Shown one piece after another: positions 51,227-63,076 of a stretch of DNA of 64,000 bases. The notes under the pieces are model-generated. The model was not told the origin of the DNA. It ran no database searches and saw nothing but the letters and a program-made list of their open reading frames with translations. Within the stretch, counting starts at the first letter, position 1; each line of letters starts with the position of its first letter. The stretch covers positions 5,238,979-5,302,978 of the forward strand of contig VWZX01004666.1 in NCBI GenBank assembly GCA_013399015.1. The letters are read 5' to 3'. The position numbers were made by a program, and so were the translations under genes. This DNA comes from Galbula dea. Taxonomy: Eukaryota > Chordata > Aves > Piciformes > Galbulidae.

Positions 51227-54200
51227 TATATAATCTGAAATTCTATTCAGAATTTAGGAGAATACATTCCTATGCATTTTTAGTAAACACACTTACTAGG
51301 AATAAAATATTAAATGGAAAACAACTTAAAAATTGGCAGCACCACAATTTATACTGGAGATGAAGCCTTTTGTTGAGGTTTATAAACCCTTGCTTTCTAC
51401 ATTGACTTTGAGGTATCTAGACATGACTGCCTAAACAAACAGTGCTCCTAGCCAGCCAGATCCTTTGCTTTTAAATCCATTGCTGGCAGACAGTCATCAC
51501 TCATCACACTTTTGCTATGGGCATTATTTAAACTTCAAGGCCTTGTGTCTCTTTGGGGCAGATGACCCTACATAATGTAAAAGCATGTGGCTCTAAAATT
51601 AACAGAGATTAATACAACTAAGTACACTGTAAAGAAAGCTAGTTATATGCATTTCCATCTGTCTTCTTGAAGCTGAGGAGAAGATTACTGTTTGCAGTCA
51701 CTTCAGTGGGTAGCTCTTTGGTAGGGTTTTCCCCATCCCTAGCTGCTGAGTTCACTGTTTTGCTGCTTACCTTGTTAAAGCTTCCAAAATTTGGGACCCT
51801 ACTCTGTATCTAGACAGGAAACAAAACAAATCATTTTCCCATGAAAATGCCAGCAAAGGGCCAGAATACTAGCTGCTGATGGAGTCACGGTGCTGGGGTC
51901 CTGCTAAGGAGCCAGCACTGTCAGCCCCACGGTCAGTGCCCCAGGGGCAGTGCAAGCAATGGAGCAGGGAAAATTCACCTGTGTTCATGCAGGTGTGTAT
52001 TACACAGCTTGAACCCTTTCTCAGGCAGGATATGCTGGTTGTTATAAACACAGCTAAATCTTAGAAAACCTCAGTTAGGAAGCCAGGCAAACTTGTACTG
52101 TCCACAGACAGGAAGTTTTCTCCCTAAGAAGTTTCAGAGTGTTTTTCTGTGTCTATTGATAACATAGCATAAAGACACTAACTTCTAACTTCGGCACCAT
52201 GAAGACCCTCTCAAATATCACTAAAGTATCATCATCAGCTGAATCCCTATCTTATTCTAACCAGGAATTTCTGATACACACTTGTTTTTCCCCTGTCTGT
52301 AATCTATCCTAAGGAGGCATTTCAGAGCCCTGATGACTGACTGCTGCAAGAAGCTCCTGCCAGGTAAACAGTTTGACAGCTGACAATAATGTCTGCACTG
52401 ACATCTGGTAATATTCAGTTAAAGAAAAACAGTAGCTAACTCACTCCAAGCTGTCTTAGAACTGTAAAGCTGATGTGGCTCTCTTCACCACAAGATCAGA
52501 ATTTCTTGCTGCAACAGAGATCCTCACACAGTAAACCATGAGGCATGAAGAAACCTCACAAGCTGCTGCATCACTCCTTTGTCCAGAAATGTACCACATT
52601 TTCTCCCTTAATATTAAATTCTCAGGTCCCAAATCTGATCCTTCAAAGGGGTTTTGCAACCCATGAAAAAGGATGCTATAACACACAGGGACATACCCAG
52701 CTTCCACAGGAGTAAAGGACGCAGCTGGATACTTTTAAAGAAGTCTGCTCTAACCTCCTCAGTCCCACATCCAAGCACCTGGCTTCATTTAACCTTTACA
52801 GTTGACTTTTCTCTCCTTTATCCATCCCACAAACAGCACAGGTGCTTAGCTGCCCTCTTATCCTCTCAGCTTGCAAAATGAATGAGATTTACTGATGTGG
52901 AGAGAAAAGGTTGAACTGTTCATTTAGAAATTAAATAGTGGACTTTCTGATGTATATCTTAGTGGGTGGCTTAGTCCAGATGGATTGAAACTGTTCTCTT
53001 GCTAGTTTTGAACACTTTGAGCCCCAGAAAAGGCTGAATTTTAATTCAGCTCAAATGACTGCCAGTCACTAGACTATGACAAGTAGTAGAGCACTTTGCT
53101 AACAGCTCATAATGGGATGAAGCAGGAGAAGGGCTGCAAAAGTTTCATCCTGTTCTGAACAGTCATCTCTGTGTCCAGAGCACTGCTTGGGAAGCAGGAA
53201 ACCATTCACAGGAACAAAGGACTGAAAGGGATCTTCTTGGTCTTTTTGTCCAGAGTTACAGCGTATTTATATTCTTTGTATGTTGTATTGTTTCCTCATG
53301 TGCCCATTACCAGTGCATAGGAGAGAAAGGAGATCATGCTAAATGATACCATCACTGTGCCTTAAATTCTTTCCTTAACCTCCTTCTTTCTTCCACCTTA
53401 GCTAAGAATTTGCTATTTGCCACCACGTCTCACAGTTGACTCAAGTTCAGAGAGATGATATCGGTTCCATTCCCTTTAATACAAAATCAGTTATCTTACT
53501 AAGGAAAAAAACCCCCAACTTAAACTACATTCAACCAGTTTTTATAAACTTATACTGTGGTTCATCCCACTTCTGCTATTTTCCATTGTAATATTTTGTT
53601 ACTCATGATTCAGAACCTGCTATAAAGCTCTGCAGTTTTTTCAAGTCAGACTAATGCTCCGTAGAGCACACCCCCCACCTCCCTCTTACAACTCGCTCTC
53701 TCTCACTCTCCATTAGTACAGGTATTGTGTTTGTTTATCTTCAGTCACCCAGAACACCTCTCTAACTTGACAGATTTATTACTAAGAGTTATGACTAAAC
53801 CTGTGATTTCACATATCAGCACGTTTTTCAAGCATTCTGAGATGGTGATGATCTGGGTCCTTAGCAAAAGCAAGAAGTCCTAACTTCTACTGTGGTCCTT
53901 TCCACTCCTATGCCACCCTTCTTCTGCTCCCTTAGTTGAAATCATCATCCACAGTGAGACAAAGGTAAAGTATTCACAGTTTCTGGGGTGCACCTATGAC
54001 TCTTCAATCATTACTGCACCCTCGTGCATGGAGGCTTACTGCTCCCCAAGACCCTATGCTGCACTAAGGTTCTTCCCATCCTAACTGTGAAGTGTAGGTC
54101 CCAGCGAATGCTACACATGTATGGCCAATACTTCCCTGAGCTACCTAGGGGATATATCTGCGAACACAGCTAACAGTACATTTTACTGCTTCACCACCTA

Positions 54201-54508
54201 AGGGCATCACAAAAGCAGCAATGTTTAGAAAGGATCTATGAAGAAAAGATTCAGGTGGCATCATAGAAGAGACCACATTCCCAAACAGCTGTGGAAAATT
54301 GAATGCTTGAGGAGTGCCTTTACCCTTTGGTGTGATAACCATTTATAACAGACTTATACGCTCTTTGGTTTTTTCTCCTCCATATTAGTTAACGCTTCCA
54401 TACAAATGGATATTTTCACTAGTGCAAGTTTAATATTTGCCTGCATAGCATGTAAACTGAAACAGAAACTGAAAGGTTGACAAGAAAACTGTGATGCCAA
54501 AGACTCAC

Positions 54509-54604
54509 CTGACAACAACATCATAGTCATCAATTTTTAACCCCAATGACTTATTTGCAAGTACTCCACCATTTCCCACAATAATACATCGCCGGCAGCT
54601 GAGG
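54509..54604 (-). CDS. ST3GAL3: ST3GAL3 coding exon, first half of sialylmotif L
   Basis: A 96-base exon with acceptor CTTCCACAG above 54604 and donor GTGAGT below 54509. It encodes LSCRRCIIVGNGGVLANKSL and then GLKIDDYDVVV, with a split Ser at the start and a split Arg at the end. The CxxCIIVGNGG block begins sialylmotif L, which binds the CMP-Neu5Ac donor. The second Cys (about residue 160) is the family's conserved partner of the motif S Cys in a disulfide. An N-K-S sequon (about Asn171) is a potential N-glycosylation site. Against mammals, GSR is GLK here and DIVV is DVVV. Motif L is interrupted by the intron and continues in the exon at 49432-49618. Confidence 0.96.
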
Positions 54605-55219
54605 CTGTGGAAGAAACAGAGGACAGAGGTGATTTTGGTACCGTAACTTCAAACATACTGAGTGCATTTAGTTTGCGCCTATCTGAGAACTACAAGAAAC
54701 CTTTTGGAATATTAAGAATTAAGGGAAGGATAGAGATACACTTGATCCCCAGCTCACCCCATCATGCCCAGGCATTACACACGATAAACTGCTTTCAACA
54801 CCTCACACCACGTGGGGCCTAATGAGATGAGCTGTCAGGACAAGCAGCTCCTCTCCCCCCACACCCGTAGTATGATGGTATGAAGTAAACCCGTCTGTTT
54901 ACTTAAACCTTCTCATTATTCATTTAGCACTGAAATAACAATAAACCAAAGGCTTAGTGAGGAAGTACTCTCTCCAAGCAATCTTCTGAGTGCACCAGAT
55001 CTTGCCAGGTTATCTGGGGTGTGCTCACCTTGCTGCGTGCAAAATTGCTGCAGTTAACATGAGACTTCAAGAAAAATACTAAATGGATGGAAAAAGGACC
55101 CCCTTACACTCCTGTCCAGTAGAAAACATATCTGGAGGCACAATGAGTGAGGAAGCAGACAGAAAATAACCTTAATTAATAAAGAAACGGGAAAGAGAAA
55201 GAAGAGAGCAGTTTCTTGT

Positions 55220-55590
55220 GGAACCGCAAGTCACGAGAACTCTCTGCAGCAGATGTTAAAAAGTGATTTCGTTTTGAAGAGAAGGAGGACTCTTCTCTTC
55301 CAGCCATCTAATCCCAAAGGCAGCTGTCTCTTCTGGCAATGCGCCTCCATCTCTGGTAGTTCACTGAAGGGATACGTGTCTGCAGAGCCTTTTTCGGAAA
55401 GGGTCCAAGGCAATCAGTTTTTTGGAGCAGATCTCTGAGTTAGGCAGCGTTCCTAGTTCCAGGCACAGTCAACCGGTGTCTTCTAGCCTGTCCTTGCTAC
55501 GGTCAGTGTAAAGAGCCAGCACGAGGAAAGCTCCGCTTATGTGGGGTCTGTCTCTGCAGAGTGTGGCTGAAGCGCACTTAAAGACTCAGC
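55220..55590. promoter_or_regulatory. Small CpG-enriched patch in intron
   Basis: I count about 12 CpG in roughly 370 bases (for example CCGCAAGTCACGAG, TTTCGTTTT, AATGCGCC, TTTTCGGAAAG, AACCGGTG, TACGGTCAG, CTCCGCTTA, GAAGCGCAC), while the intron around it has far fewer. It lies 0.6-1 kb upstream (minus direction) of the exon at 54604-54509 and just before a plus-strand ORF at 55888. It could be an intragenic promoter or a conserved element, and length and GC are below classical CpG-island limits. Confidence 0.3.
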
Positions 55591-55887
55591 TAAACCACTG
55601 AGGGTTACCTTGGTGACAGAGCCATTACTGGAGATATGTGCAGAATTAACTGCACCAAGAAATGCCCCCAAACAGCTTCCCTAGCCCACATAAAGCTACA
55701 GTGCAGATCCCAGACTTTCCAAAATGAAAAACCTCCTCTATGGACATATCAGCCCAGTGCTTGTGTCCCTATGGGTTGAAGAAGTGTGGACATTTGTAAC
55801 AATCAAACCATAACAGAGAAAGAAATTATAGACCACGGTACAGAAATAAAAATTTAGTTCTGATGACAAAGAGAAAGCAGAGACAAG

Positions 55888-56077
55888 ATGTTGTCCAGGG
55901 AGTATGTTGTGTCAAGGAGGGAAGAGAAAGAGTCAGCCTTAAGTACATCTAACCAAGTGACAAAGATGGTAACAACTTTGTCAAACTCTAAAAGAAAAGG
56001 TGTTGCAGGAGGGAGAAAAGACATGGTTCATTCCTGGCCAAGTGACATTTCAGATGAAAACTCTTTTGATGATTACG
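55888..56077 (+). other. Unidentified plus-strand ORF ending at a splice-donor-like site
   Basis: An ATG at 55888 opens a frame with an in-frame stop 24 bases upstream. The product is basic and Ser/Lys-rich, then turns acidic (HSWPSDISDENSFDDYG). The DNA there is GATTACG/GTAAGAG, a good donor at 56078-56079, after which the frame would stop in seven bases without splicing. I do not recognise the protein. It is on the strand opposite to ST3GAL3. It may be chance. Confidence 0.2.
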
Positions 56078-57481
56078 GTAAGAGAGTTTGACCTCCTAAA
56101 CAACAGACTGCTGAGTGAAATATGCTAATTACTCTACCCAGTTGTCTCTGAGCCAAGACTTCTCTTAATTTTACCTTTTGAAGAAGAATGCCATACTGAA
56201 ATCCAAAAGCTGCAAGCTATAGACACTCCCCTCTATCCCTTTCCCAATTACAGTTAGGATGCTAGCTCTTACCAATTTTGAATACAGATATGTTTGTTTC
56301 AGCCTCACTTAATCGGATTCTCCCCTTTTCTGCTAAATTAAAGCACCATCTACTGTCAGCACTCCCTTCCACATCTGCATTTGATCCACTCAGTGACAAA
56401 CTACTGTCTGTAAACATCTGCTTCTAGGTGGATAATCAGTCATGGGTCAGACTGGTGAGCATGAGATACAAGTACCAGTCCAACCAGCCAAAGCTGTTCT
56501 AGCAGCCTCTCTTCATGGCCCTGTTCCAACACAGTACTTGCAGACTCAAAGCCCATTCTTAATTTTCTCTTGACAAACTGGAGGGAGCTCATCATGTCTC
56601 TTATGGTAGGGCAGCTCTCCTGGATCTTGAGTCACACTTGCAGTACCTCTTTGAACCATTTTCAACTCTTCCCCAGACTTCCAAACCACTGACTCCAGAA
56701 TACCAGCACGAGGAGCTAATGCTTCCAAAGCAGGGTCCCTTTTGAAGAGGAATTTTATGCACATCATTACAATGTTCTTTTCATAGTCACTGGTTTGCAG
56801 AACACAATCCTCACCTTGTAAGCATGATCTGTGCTGTCATCTCTGAGATGCCTGACTTCTGATTTGGTTTGAGTAAAGGATTGCTCACAGAAGGGCCCTA
56901 CAAAAAAGTCTAGACTGACCTTGCCCTCCTACTCCTTACTTCACTAGTCTCTGGCTCTGGCAATTTTTCCTACTTTTCTCTTAATTTTACATTTCCTCCA
57001 TATTGGTTTTAAACTCTGTGAACACTTGCCAGCAGGGTTACACTAGAAGCATCACTAAAGTATTAATTTTCAAACCTGGCATTAACTTTTTAAAGCTGTG
57101 TGACATACCACATTCCTGAAAAGAGTATGTGCACAATGGTGTTGTGTAGAATCAAAATGTAATGGACTGAGACAAATAACTAATGCTTATCTTTAAAAGG
57201 TTATCTTTATCAATCAAGCTTTTAGTTCATCTAAAAAATATATCCTCTACATGAGAAGCTTTAATTTCCACAAAACCCAGGATAACACACATCAATTAGG
57301 TTGCCATCCTAGCTCTGTCCCAGATCTAACTTTGCAGGTTTTTTCCTCCAAAATACAGCTAAGCAACTTATAGTTATCTCTTTGTCATCTCCCATATTTC
57401 TCCAGGAATTGCACAACATTTGCTGTTCCATCCAACATTCCAAGAAGGGTTAAAAAGCAAACAGTAATAAAAAAATAATTC

Positions 57482-57487
57482 TTTATT
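57482..57487 (-). terminator. Intronic poly(A) signal AATAAA on the ST3GAL3 strand
   Basis: TTCAATAAAGAATTATTTTT on minus, followed by a U-rich tract and TTACTGTTTGC. This is the layout of a usable poly(A) site, inside the intron upstream of motif L. Use would yield a truncated, inactive product. No strong acceptor was identified in front of it. Confidence 0.25.
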
Positions 57488-57936
57488 GAATGCTTTAACA
57501 CTCTTCAGTGCTTACTGATTTAAAAAGACATACAATTGTCATTTAAAATCCTCACAGTTATTAATAAAAAATACACAAGTATTTCATTGTTGCTGTAAAA
57601 TGGGACTACATCATTCTATCTTTACTACCAAAAATGAAATAAACACTTAACTGCCTTTACTCATCATAACTGACAGGTTAATAACCTTTGCCCAGCTTCA
57701 TGTCTGAACCACTCTTGTACCCTCATGGTCTTGACATATTCAAATGAGTCCTCCTTTTTCCTTAAGTCTGCAGATAACATTTTTCATTTGCTTCTTCTTG
57801 ATGCTGAGGTCCAACCTCTGATCATCTAGCAGGTTTTTCTTGAAATTTCTTTCGAAAGTACTCTGCCCACTCTCAGCAATCCAGAAGTTTCTATTGCAAA
57901 CTCAGAAGGCAGTATGCAGGCATAGACTGCTTTCTT

Positions 57937-58193
57937 CATAGAATAGTTTTGGTTGGAAGATACCTTTAAGGTCATCAAGTCCAACTGTTAACCCAGTACT
58001 GCCAGGTCACCACTAAATCATGTCCCCCGGTACCACATCTATATGTCTTTTAAATACCTCCAGGGATGGTGACTCCACCACTTCCCTGGGCAGCCTGTTC
58101 CAATGCTTGACCACCCTTTCTGTGAAGAAGTTTTTCCTAATATGCAACTTAAACATCCCCTGGCACAACTTGAGGCCATTTCCTCTTTCTGTG
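57937..58193 (-). mobile_element. CR1 LINE 3' fragment
   Basis: Minus orientation, beginning on plus with CATAGAATAGTTTTGGTTGG, then AGGTCATCAAGTCCAACTG, GGGATGGTGACTCCACCAC and TCCCTGGGCAGCCTGTTCC. The minus frame reads RKNFFTERVVKHWNRLPREV, the ORF2 C terminus, and stops at 58013. Upstream of about 58193 the frame continues into unrelated sequence. Sense to ST3GAL3. Confidence 0.92.
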
Positions 58194-60747
58194 CACATGG
58201 TGAAGATACGGCAGGTCTTGGAATTTGCCTGGCTTCTGCACATCAGGCATTTGCATAAAGTATGGGCAGTCAGGACTGTTTTGATCAAGATAGGCAGAAA
58301 GGTGAGCTGGCTCGGTATCACCAGCTCTGGCAATCACACTGTGGGACAGTGAGATGACTGCAGGGCCATCCTGATGGTATCCAGAAAGGGAAGGGACATC
58401 AGGCACCTCACCTCACATCCCATCTGGAAGTTTGGACACTTGGTACCAGCATAGCTGAGCTCCTTCACAGCCAGCCTTGACTGATGATGCTCGTGTATCA
58501 GAAATCTGTAAAGTTACTACTGGTTACAGACAAGCTTCTGGCTGAAGAAACACACCATGCAAGCACTATCAGTTACAGCTCGACTGTTTCTCCACAAAGA
58601 AGTGTGCAAACACCTTTTTGTTTGTTTACACAGCATGTCAAAGCTATATTTCTTTTCCAGAAGAGCTCAAGGACTGAACACATTGGACACAGCCCAGGTT
58701 CCAGTTTGCTACCAGGGTGGTATGAAAGAGGGTCATGGACTTTCCACACTAGACAGACTTTCCCTAAAGCCCTAAGCTGGGAGCTGCAGCCAGATGTACA
58801 GCCTCTCGACACAGATGCTCAGAGGTTGAGCTCATCTACACTAAAACTAGGACTCACACAGAACTTCTTGAACAATAAAGCACTGTACACACATGTATGC
58901 ATTGTAGCAATTGCTACTTCCTCTTCCTCTCTTATCAAAGTACTTTAGGGATTCGTCAGGAGAGAAAAACCACAAAGACTTCCTTTACACAACTTTGGAA
59001 CTAAAGGCTTTGAGGAAAGATATAAGAGAACAATTAAAAAATACATCTTTAGGGTAACTGGGGCTTAGGGAGGCTTAGCATATTCTGGTTTGATCTGGCT
59101 GCTGTTACTTAAATTGGTGCTATCAACCTGAGCCAGAGTGGGACACATCTCCTCTCCAGCTCTATCAAATTCCATCCTCACTTTTTAGTTTATATACTGC
59201 ATTAGTTAAGACTGTGTTAGTTATAGGCTCAAACTCTAGAGGCAACACTAAGAGGTCAGTCAGGTTTTTATATTTGTGTCTTTTCATAGGAAATTTACAG
59301 GTCTTTACTGCAGAGATTTAACCCCCAAATCCACTGAAGCCAGCAGAAGAGTCACAGAACTTGAAACTAAGCCCTGACTGATTTGTAGACTGAGGGTTAG
59401 GCCACTGAAGGAGTCCCCAAAAGCAAGCAGTGAAAATGTCAGTGATACAAATGAGTCTGGAAAAGTCAACAGAGGTCAAGAGAACTCTAAAGTGTCAAAG
59501 ATGAGGCTCACCAATGTCTGCATTACAGAGAAAGAGATGTCAGCTGTGAAGGAAGAGGACACTGATTGTAGACAAAGGCCCCTGGATTGCCAATCTTTTC
59601 CAGAAAAACTCAGAGCTCACTCACAGCTACCCTCCCAAACACAACGGCAGGTTTAGCCAGCTCCTGCCCTGGAGCAGAAGGAGCTTACTATCACCACAAA
59701 GGTGTCGTAATAAGGAGTCATGAAGAAAACTCAGAAAGCTCAGCAACACTTACACTATGTTACAGGCATGAACTATAGCATTTGTTCACATGCCCTTCAG
59801 CTTCTGCTAGTTATTAACACAACTCTACTCACAATGGAGGGATTAGTTGGAGTGAGTTGGCAAAGCTGCTGTGGGATGATGAAAAGTGTGTGCAGACCGG
59901 GAAGGATCTAGTTTGCCTCATTTCAGCACCATGTCAGTACGTAGTGTCAGGAAAGGTGCATCAAGATGCCACTTTGGCACAGGGACAATGAAACAAAGAA
60001 GTTCAGGGCTTATGAGAGGCAAGTGAAGTTAACAACCTGAGACAGCTTTGTGAAGAAGGATAGAAATGGAGAAGCTTGGGTGGGGGCAAGACCAAAGGCT
60101 TGGTGTAGATCCCCCACCATACACCTTTAATCCTCTCTTTCCTTCCTGTGCTTTTACATACTGCTCTGACCTCGCCTCTCCTGCCTCTCCCCCACTCCTC
60201 CCTGTGAAAGCTGCAATCAGCGTATGGTTACATGAACACTTGTTTCAATAGGCTCAGCAGTGCTCACCTTCCCACACACCCCCAGCCCTCTCTCTCTTGT
60301 GCTGCTTCTGCAGTGCTGTGCCAATGCAACTCTTCAGTGGGAGGGGAGCTCTGTGAATGAGGTCACTGGAATGACCCGGGGTTAACAGAAAAAAAACCGT
60401 TTAAACTGGAATCATTTCAGTTACACACTTTAAAGTTTCTCTTCAAACAATAGCAGCAGCACAAGGAGAGGGTAGTGAGCTACAGTCAGAGAGCAAGTAG
60501 CAGCAGCAGGAAATACAGCTTCTTAGACTGGCTTTGCCAACAGAGAAACTGTTGGTTTAACTTCATCCTGAAGAGAAGGTGAACCTGGAGCTTTTTCCTC
60601 ACTGCTACAATCAGCCCACTAGACTCCTGAGAGCCTACAAATGGAAGGGTTCACAAGATTTCCTAAGTCTGACCCCTTGGACCTCACAAGACTTAAGCTG
60701 TGTCTTTCATCTAACTCTTTCACAATAAGGGATTTTCTCAGCCCTCA

Positions 60748-60805
60748 ATCATAAAATGGTTTGGGTTGGAAGGGACCTTTAAGTCAGGCCATCTCCAGTT
60801 GCTCC
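60748..60805 (-). mobile_element. CR1 LINE 3' tip, very short
   Basis: ATCATAAAATGGTTTGGGTT followed by GGAAGGGACCTTTAAGTCAG and a CCATCTCCAGTTGCTCC end. It is only about 58 bases of the CR1 3' terminus in minus orientation. The match to the terminal block is good. Confidence 0.85.
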
Positions 60806-62269
60806 AAGATAGTGAGCAAAGGAAAAGGTCTGAACATTCTCCTTGAGTGAGCAGTAAGGGAATGAGACAAACTTCAAGGCCCTGTTCCAGCACACTGGAG
60901 CTGCCACAGAGAGGAACTGTTGGGCTCTGCTTTGAGCCTGAGACAAGATGAGAAAGAAGCTAACCTTCCCTCATCAGTCTGCTTCATCAGGTCTTCTGTA
61001 ATCCAAAATGGCAGATACCCTTTACTGCCAGCACTGTAATTTAATGACTATCATGGCTGAAGAACATTTCTGGAAGCATACCTAAGTCTCTGTCTATGCC
61101 CTACTCACCAAGCAAGTTTCCAAGAGCAGCGCTGTGGTGGCCCTAACACCTCCTACAGTACCCAAGCTCTCTCTCATAATAACCTCTCTGTTGCAACTCC
61201 ATCCACCTACTCTTTAGGCTCTCACTTTGCAGCTTGCTATACCAAGCCTTTCTTGTCCCTTTCTTCCATAACAGCTTCAATGCTTATCTTTTCTAAGACC
61301 TGCTCACTTGGAATGGCTCTGGGAGGTATTTGACAGTGAGGCATACCTATTACACAATCAACATCCACTGCTATGCATTTATCACAAAAATTCTCAAGGA
61401 AACAGTACTTTCCCAAGATATCTGTGTGTTTATCAGCATACATACCACCAAATCTTCTTACTGTAATATTATAGAAACACATTTCTAGTCTGTTCCTTAT
61501 GCCTTGTTTACACTTGTTATCTCAAGCACTTTGCATACGTTTCATGAAGGCTTGAGTGTTAGGTCTTTCCTACCTCTGCACCAAACCCATTATGATGAAT
61601 GTAAAACCAAAGTGAGTAGCTCATCCTAGAGTGGTTATGTTTCACAGCCTCCTGAGAAATTACTTTTAAAAACCTGAAACATTCCACTCCTCAAAATACA
61701 GATGAGCAGTAAGGGTCACAATTACATTAACCTTCACTGCCAGAATCTTCCACCTGCCCTCCGTCATTAACACTGATTTCTGAAAGAGTCCATATGTGGA
61801 TTTTTCAACAGATTAAAATCTTAACTCTCCAACCAGAGCAGAGATAAACCCCAGATGGGTGAGACTTAGTTGTGTGCAAAACCTCCAAGAAGGTAATTTG
61901 TAAAATGATTTTGCCTTCTGGACATCATTTCTCAAATTAATCCAAACTCTGAAGGCTAACCCTATTCGGCATTGCTCAGAGGCAAGGCAAACTTCAAAGC
62001 AACCTAAATGAGCACACAGACTGCAAAAAAAAAAAGAATAATCTTTCACATAGAGAGTAACTCCCAGCTTTAAGTAGAGCAGACAAGCTCCACAATCAGA
62101 ATGAGAGATGCAGAAACCTATGAAAAGGGTGGAAAATCTTATGAACTTAGTCATGGAAAAGTGGGCAGAAGAGGAACTGAGCCAGGAAATAAAATCAGTG
62201 TGTTCAGAAAGCAGGAATTGTGTTGTTAGCCCAGGTTTAAGTATCACTGCTTGGAAAGAAGTAGTACCA

Positions 62270-62310
62270 GGACTTTGAAAAGAGATCATGTCCATGGACT
62301 TTGAAAAGAG
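62270..62310. repeat. 15-base direct repeat
   Basis: GGACTTTGAAAAGAG at 62270-62284 and 62296-62310 with an 11-base spacer. Confidence 0.8.
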
Positions 62311-63012
62311 TTCTTTTCTGACAGCTTCTGAAAGAAACCACCTTTAATCTGGGAGGAGGCACTAAAACCAAAACCGTAGGGCAATGGGAAGGAATGACAG
62401 AAAAGCAAGGATAGGAAAGACTACATGACTATAACTGGGAAGGTAAATGTAAACATGCCGGTGAGTTTCAGAAGCAACTTCTACAGTAAGACTGAAGAAT
62501 CAAAGGAACTTCTCCTAAAGGTATTGATACCACAGGACCCAGGAGACTGCTATCCTGGCACAGGCTTGGCCAACACAATCACATGTTGCTGCTTTAAGAG
62601 TGATGTGTCAGCAAGACATTGTTAAAACAAGCCAGTCCTTTCCCTCTAAGAGTTTTCTTGGAATCCTGTTGCTTTGACTGAAGGCTGAAAAAGAAAAATG
62701 TGTTTATTGAAAACCCACTATTTACTTACTTGAAAAAGGGGCAAGAGGGTGCATTGCAACCTCATATGAAACAGAAGATTAGGAAATAGTCAAAAAGTGA
62801 ATGTTTTTTTTCTACTCATGTTTGACTTAACAGAGGTCTCCAGAGTTTAAAGACTTTCTGGAAAGATAATCCAGTTTCCAGTTCCTGATCTACCTCCAAA
62901 GCACAGCCATATCTATTGGCAATAATTTCTGCAAAAAAAAATCTAGCGAAAATTATTTAGGACATGCAGAAAATAATTATTTCTGTTTCTATTCTAAAAG
63001 GCCCCATCTTAC

Positions 63013-63076
63013 CTGTCAAGAGCTGGAGTTAGACGGTAATCTTTGGTTGCTGACAGGATGGCTTTGATCAGATTAT
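63013..63076 (-). CDS. ST3GAL3: ST3GAL3 coding exon, start of visible catalytic domain
   Basis: This 64-base exon is flanked by an acceptor (CCCCAG just above 63076) and a donor (GTAAGAT just below 63013). It reads NLIKAILSATKDYRLTPALD with a split Asp codon at the 5' edge and a split Ser codon at the 3' edge. Mammalian ST3GAL3 has nearly the same peptide, with Val for Ala and Glu for Asp at two positions (from memory). On 375-residue numbering it covers about residues 133-154, just N-terminal of sialylmotif L. It is too short to stand out as an ORF and was found by continuing the reading phase upstream from the next exon. The preceding exon is outside the window. Confidence 0.93.

Larger units (their letters stand above)
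49619..54508 (-). other. ST3GAL3: ST3GAL3 intron inside sialylmotif L
   Basis: A 4.9 kb phase-2 GT-AG intron that interrupts motif L within an Arg codon. It contains one CR1 copy (50820-51226) and an A/C simple-sequence patch of AAAC- and CAA-type words at about 50143-50200. The rest, 51.2-54.5 kb, shows no exon or repeat I can name. Confidence 0.8.
54605..63012 (-). other. ST3GAL3: ST3GAL3 intron upstream of sialylmotif L
   Basis: An 8.4 kb phase-2 GT-AG intron. It carries a small CpG-enriched patch (about 55220-55590), a plus-strand ORF ending at a donor-like site (55888-56077), and an AT-rich block with a minus AATAAA at 57487-57482. CR1 fragments lie at 57937-58193 and 60748-60805. A 15-base direct repeat lies at 62270-62310. 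The 160-codon minus ORF at 62295-61813 has no recognisable domain. Confidence 0.8.
4374..63076 (-). other. ST3GAL3: ST3GAL3 gene, partial (last six coding exons and introns)
   Basis: Span from the first visible coding exon to the stop codon. The gene encodes a Golgi type II membrane enzyme that moves sialic acid from CMP-Neu5Ac to the 3-position of terminal galactose, preferring Gal-beta-1,3/1,4-GlcNAc (known for the family). Six exons of 64, 96, 187, 147, 147 and 90 coding bases join in frame with phases 1 (into the first), 2, 2, 0, 0 and 0. The product is 243 residues with sialylmotifs L, S, III and VS. It agrees with the mammalian protein at most positions and, by memory, without insertions or deletions. 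The start codon, transmembrane anchor and stem lie upstream of the window. The paralogues ST3GAL1, 2, 4, 5 and 6 differ clearly in these motif contexts, so the assignment is firm. Confidence 0.96.

Noticed and set aside
58020..58352. 110-codon plus-strand ORF
   Set aside because: Antisense reading of the CR1 copy at 57937-58193, running into unique DNA.
61813..62295. 160-codon minus ORF in the intron upstream of motif L
   Set aside because: Hydrophobic, without recognisable motif or flanking splice logic. It is long for AT-rich DNA but compatible with chance in 64 kb.
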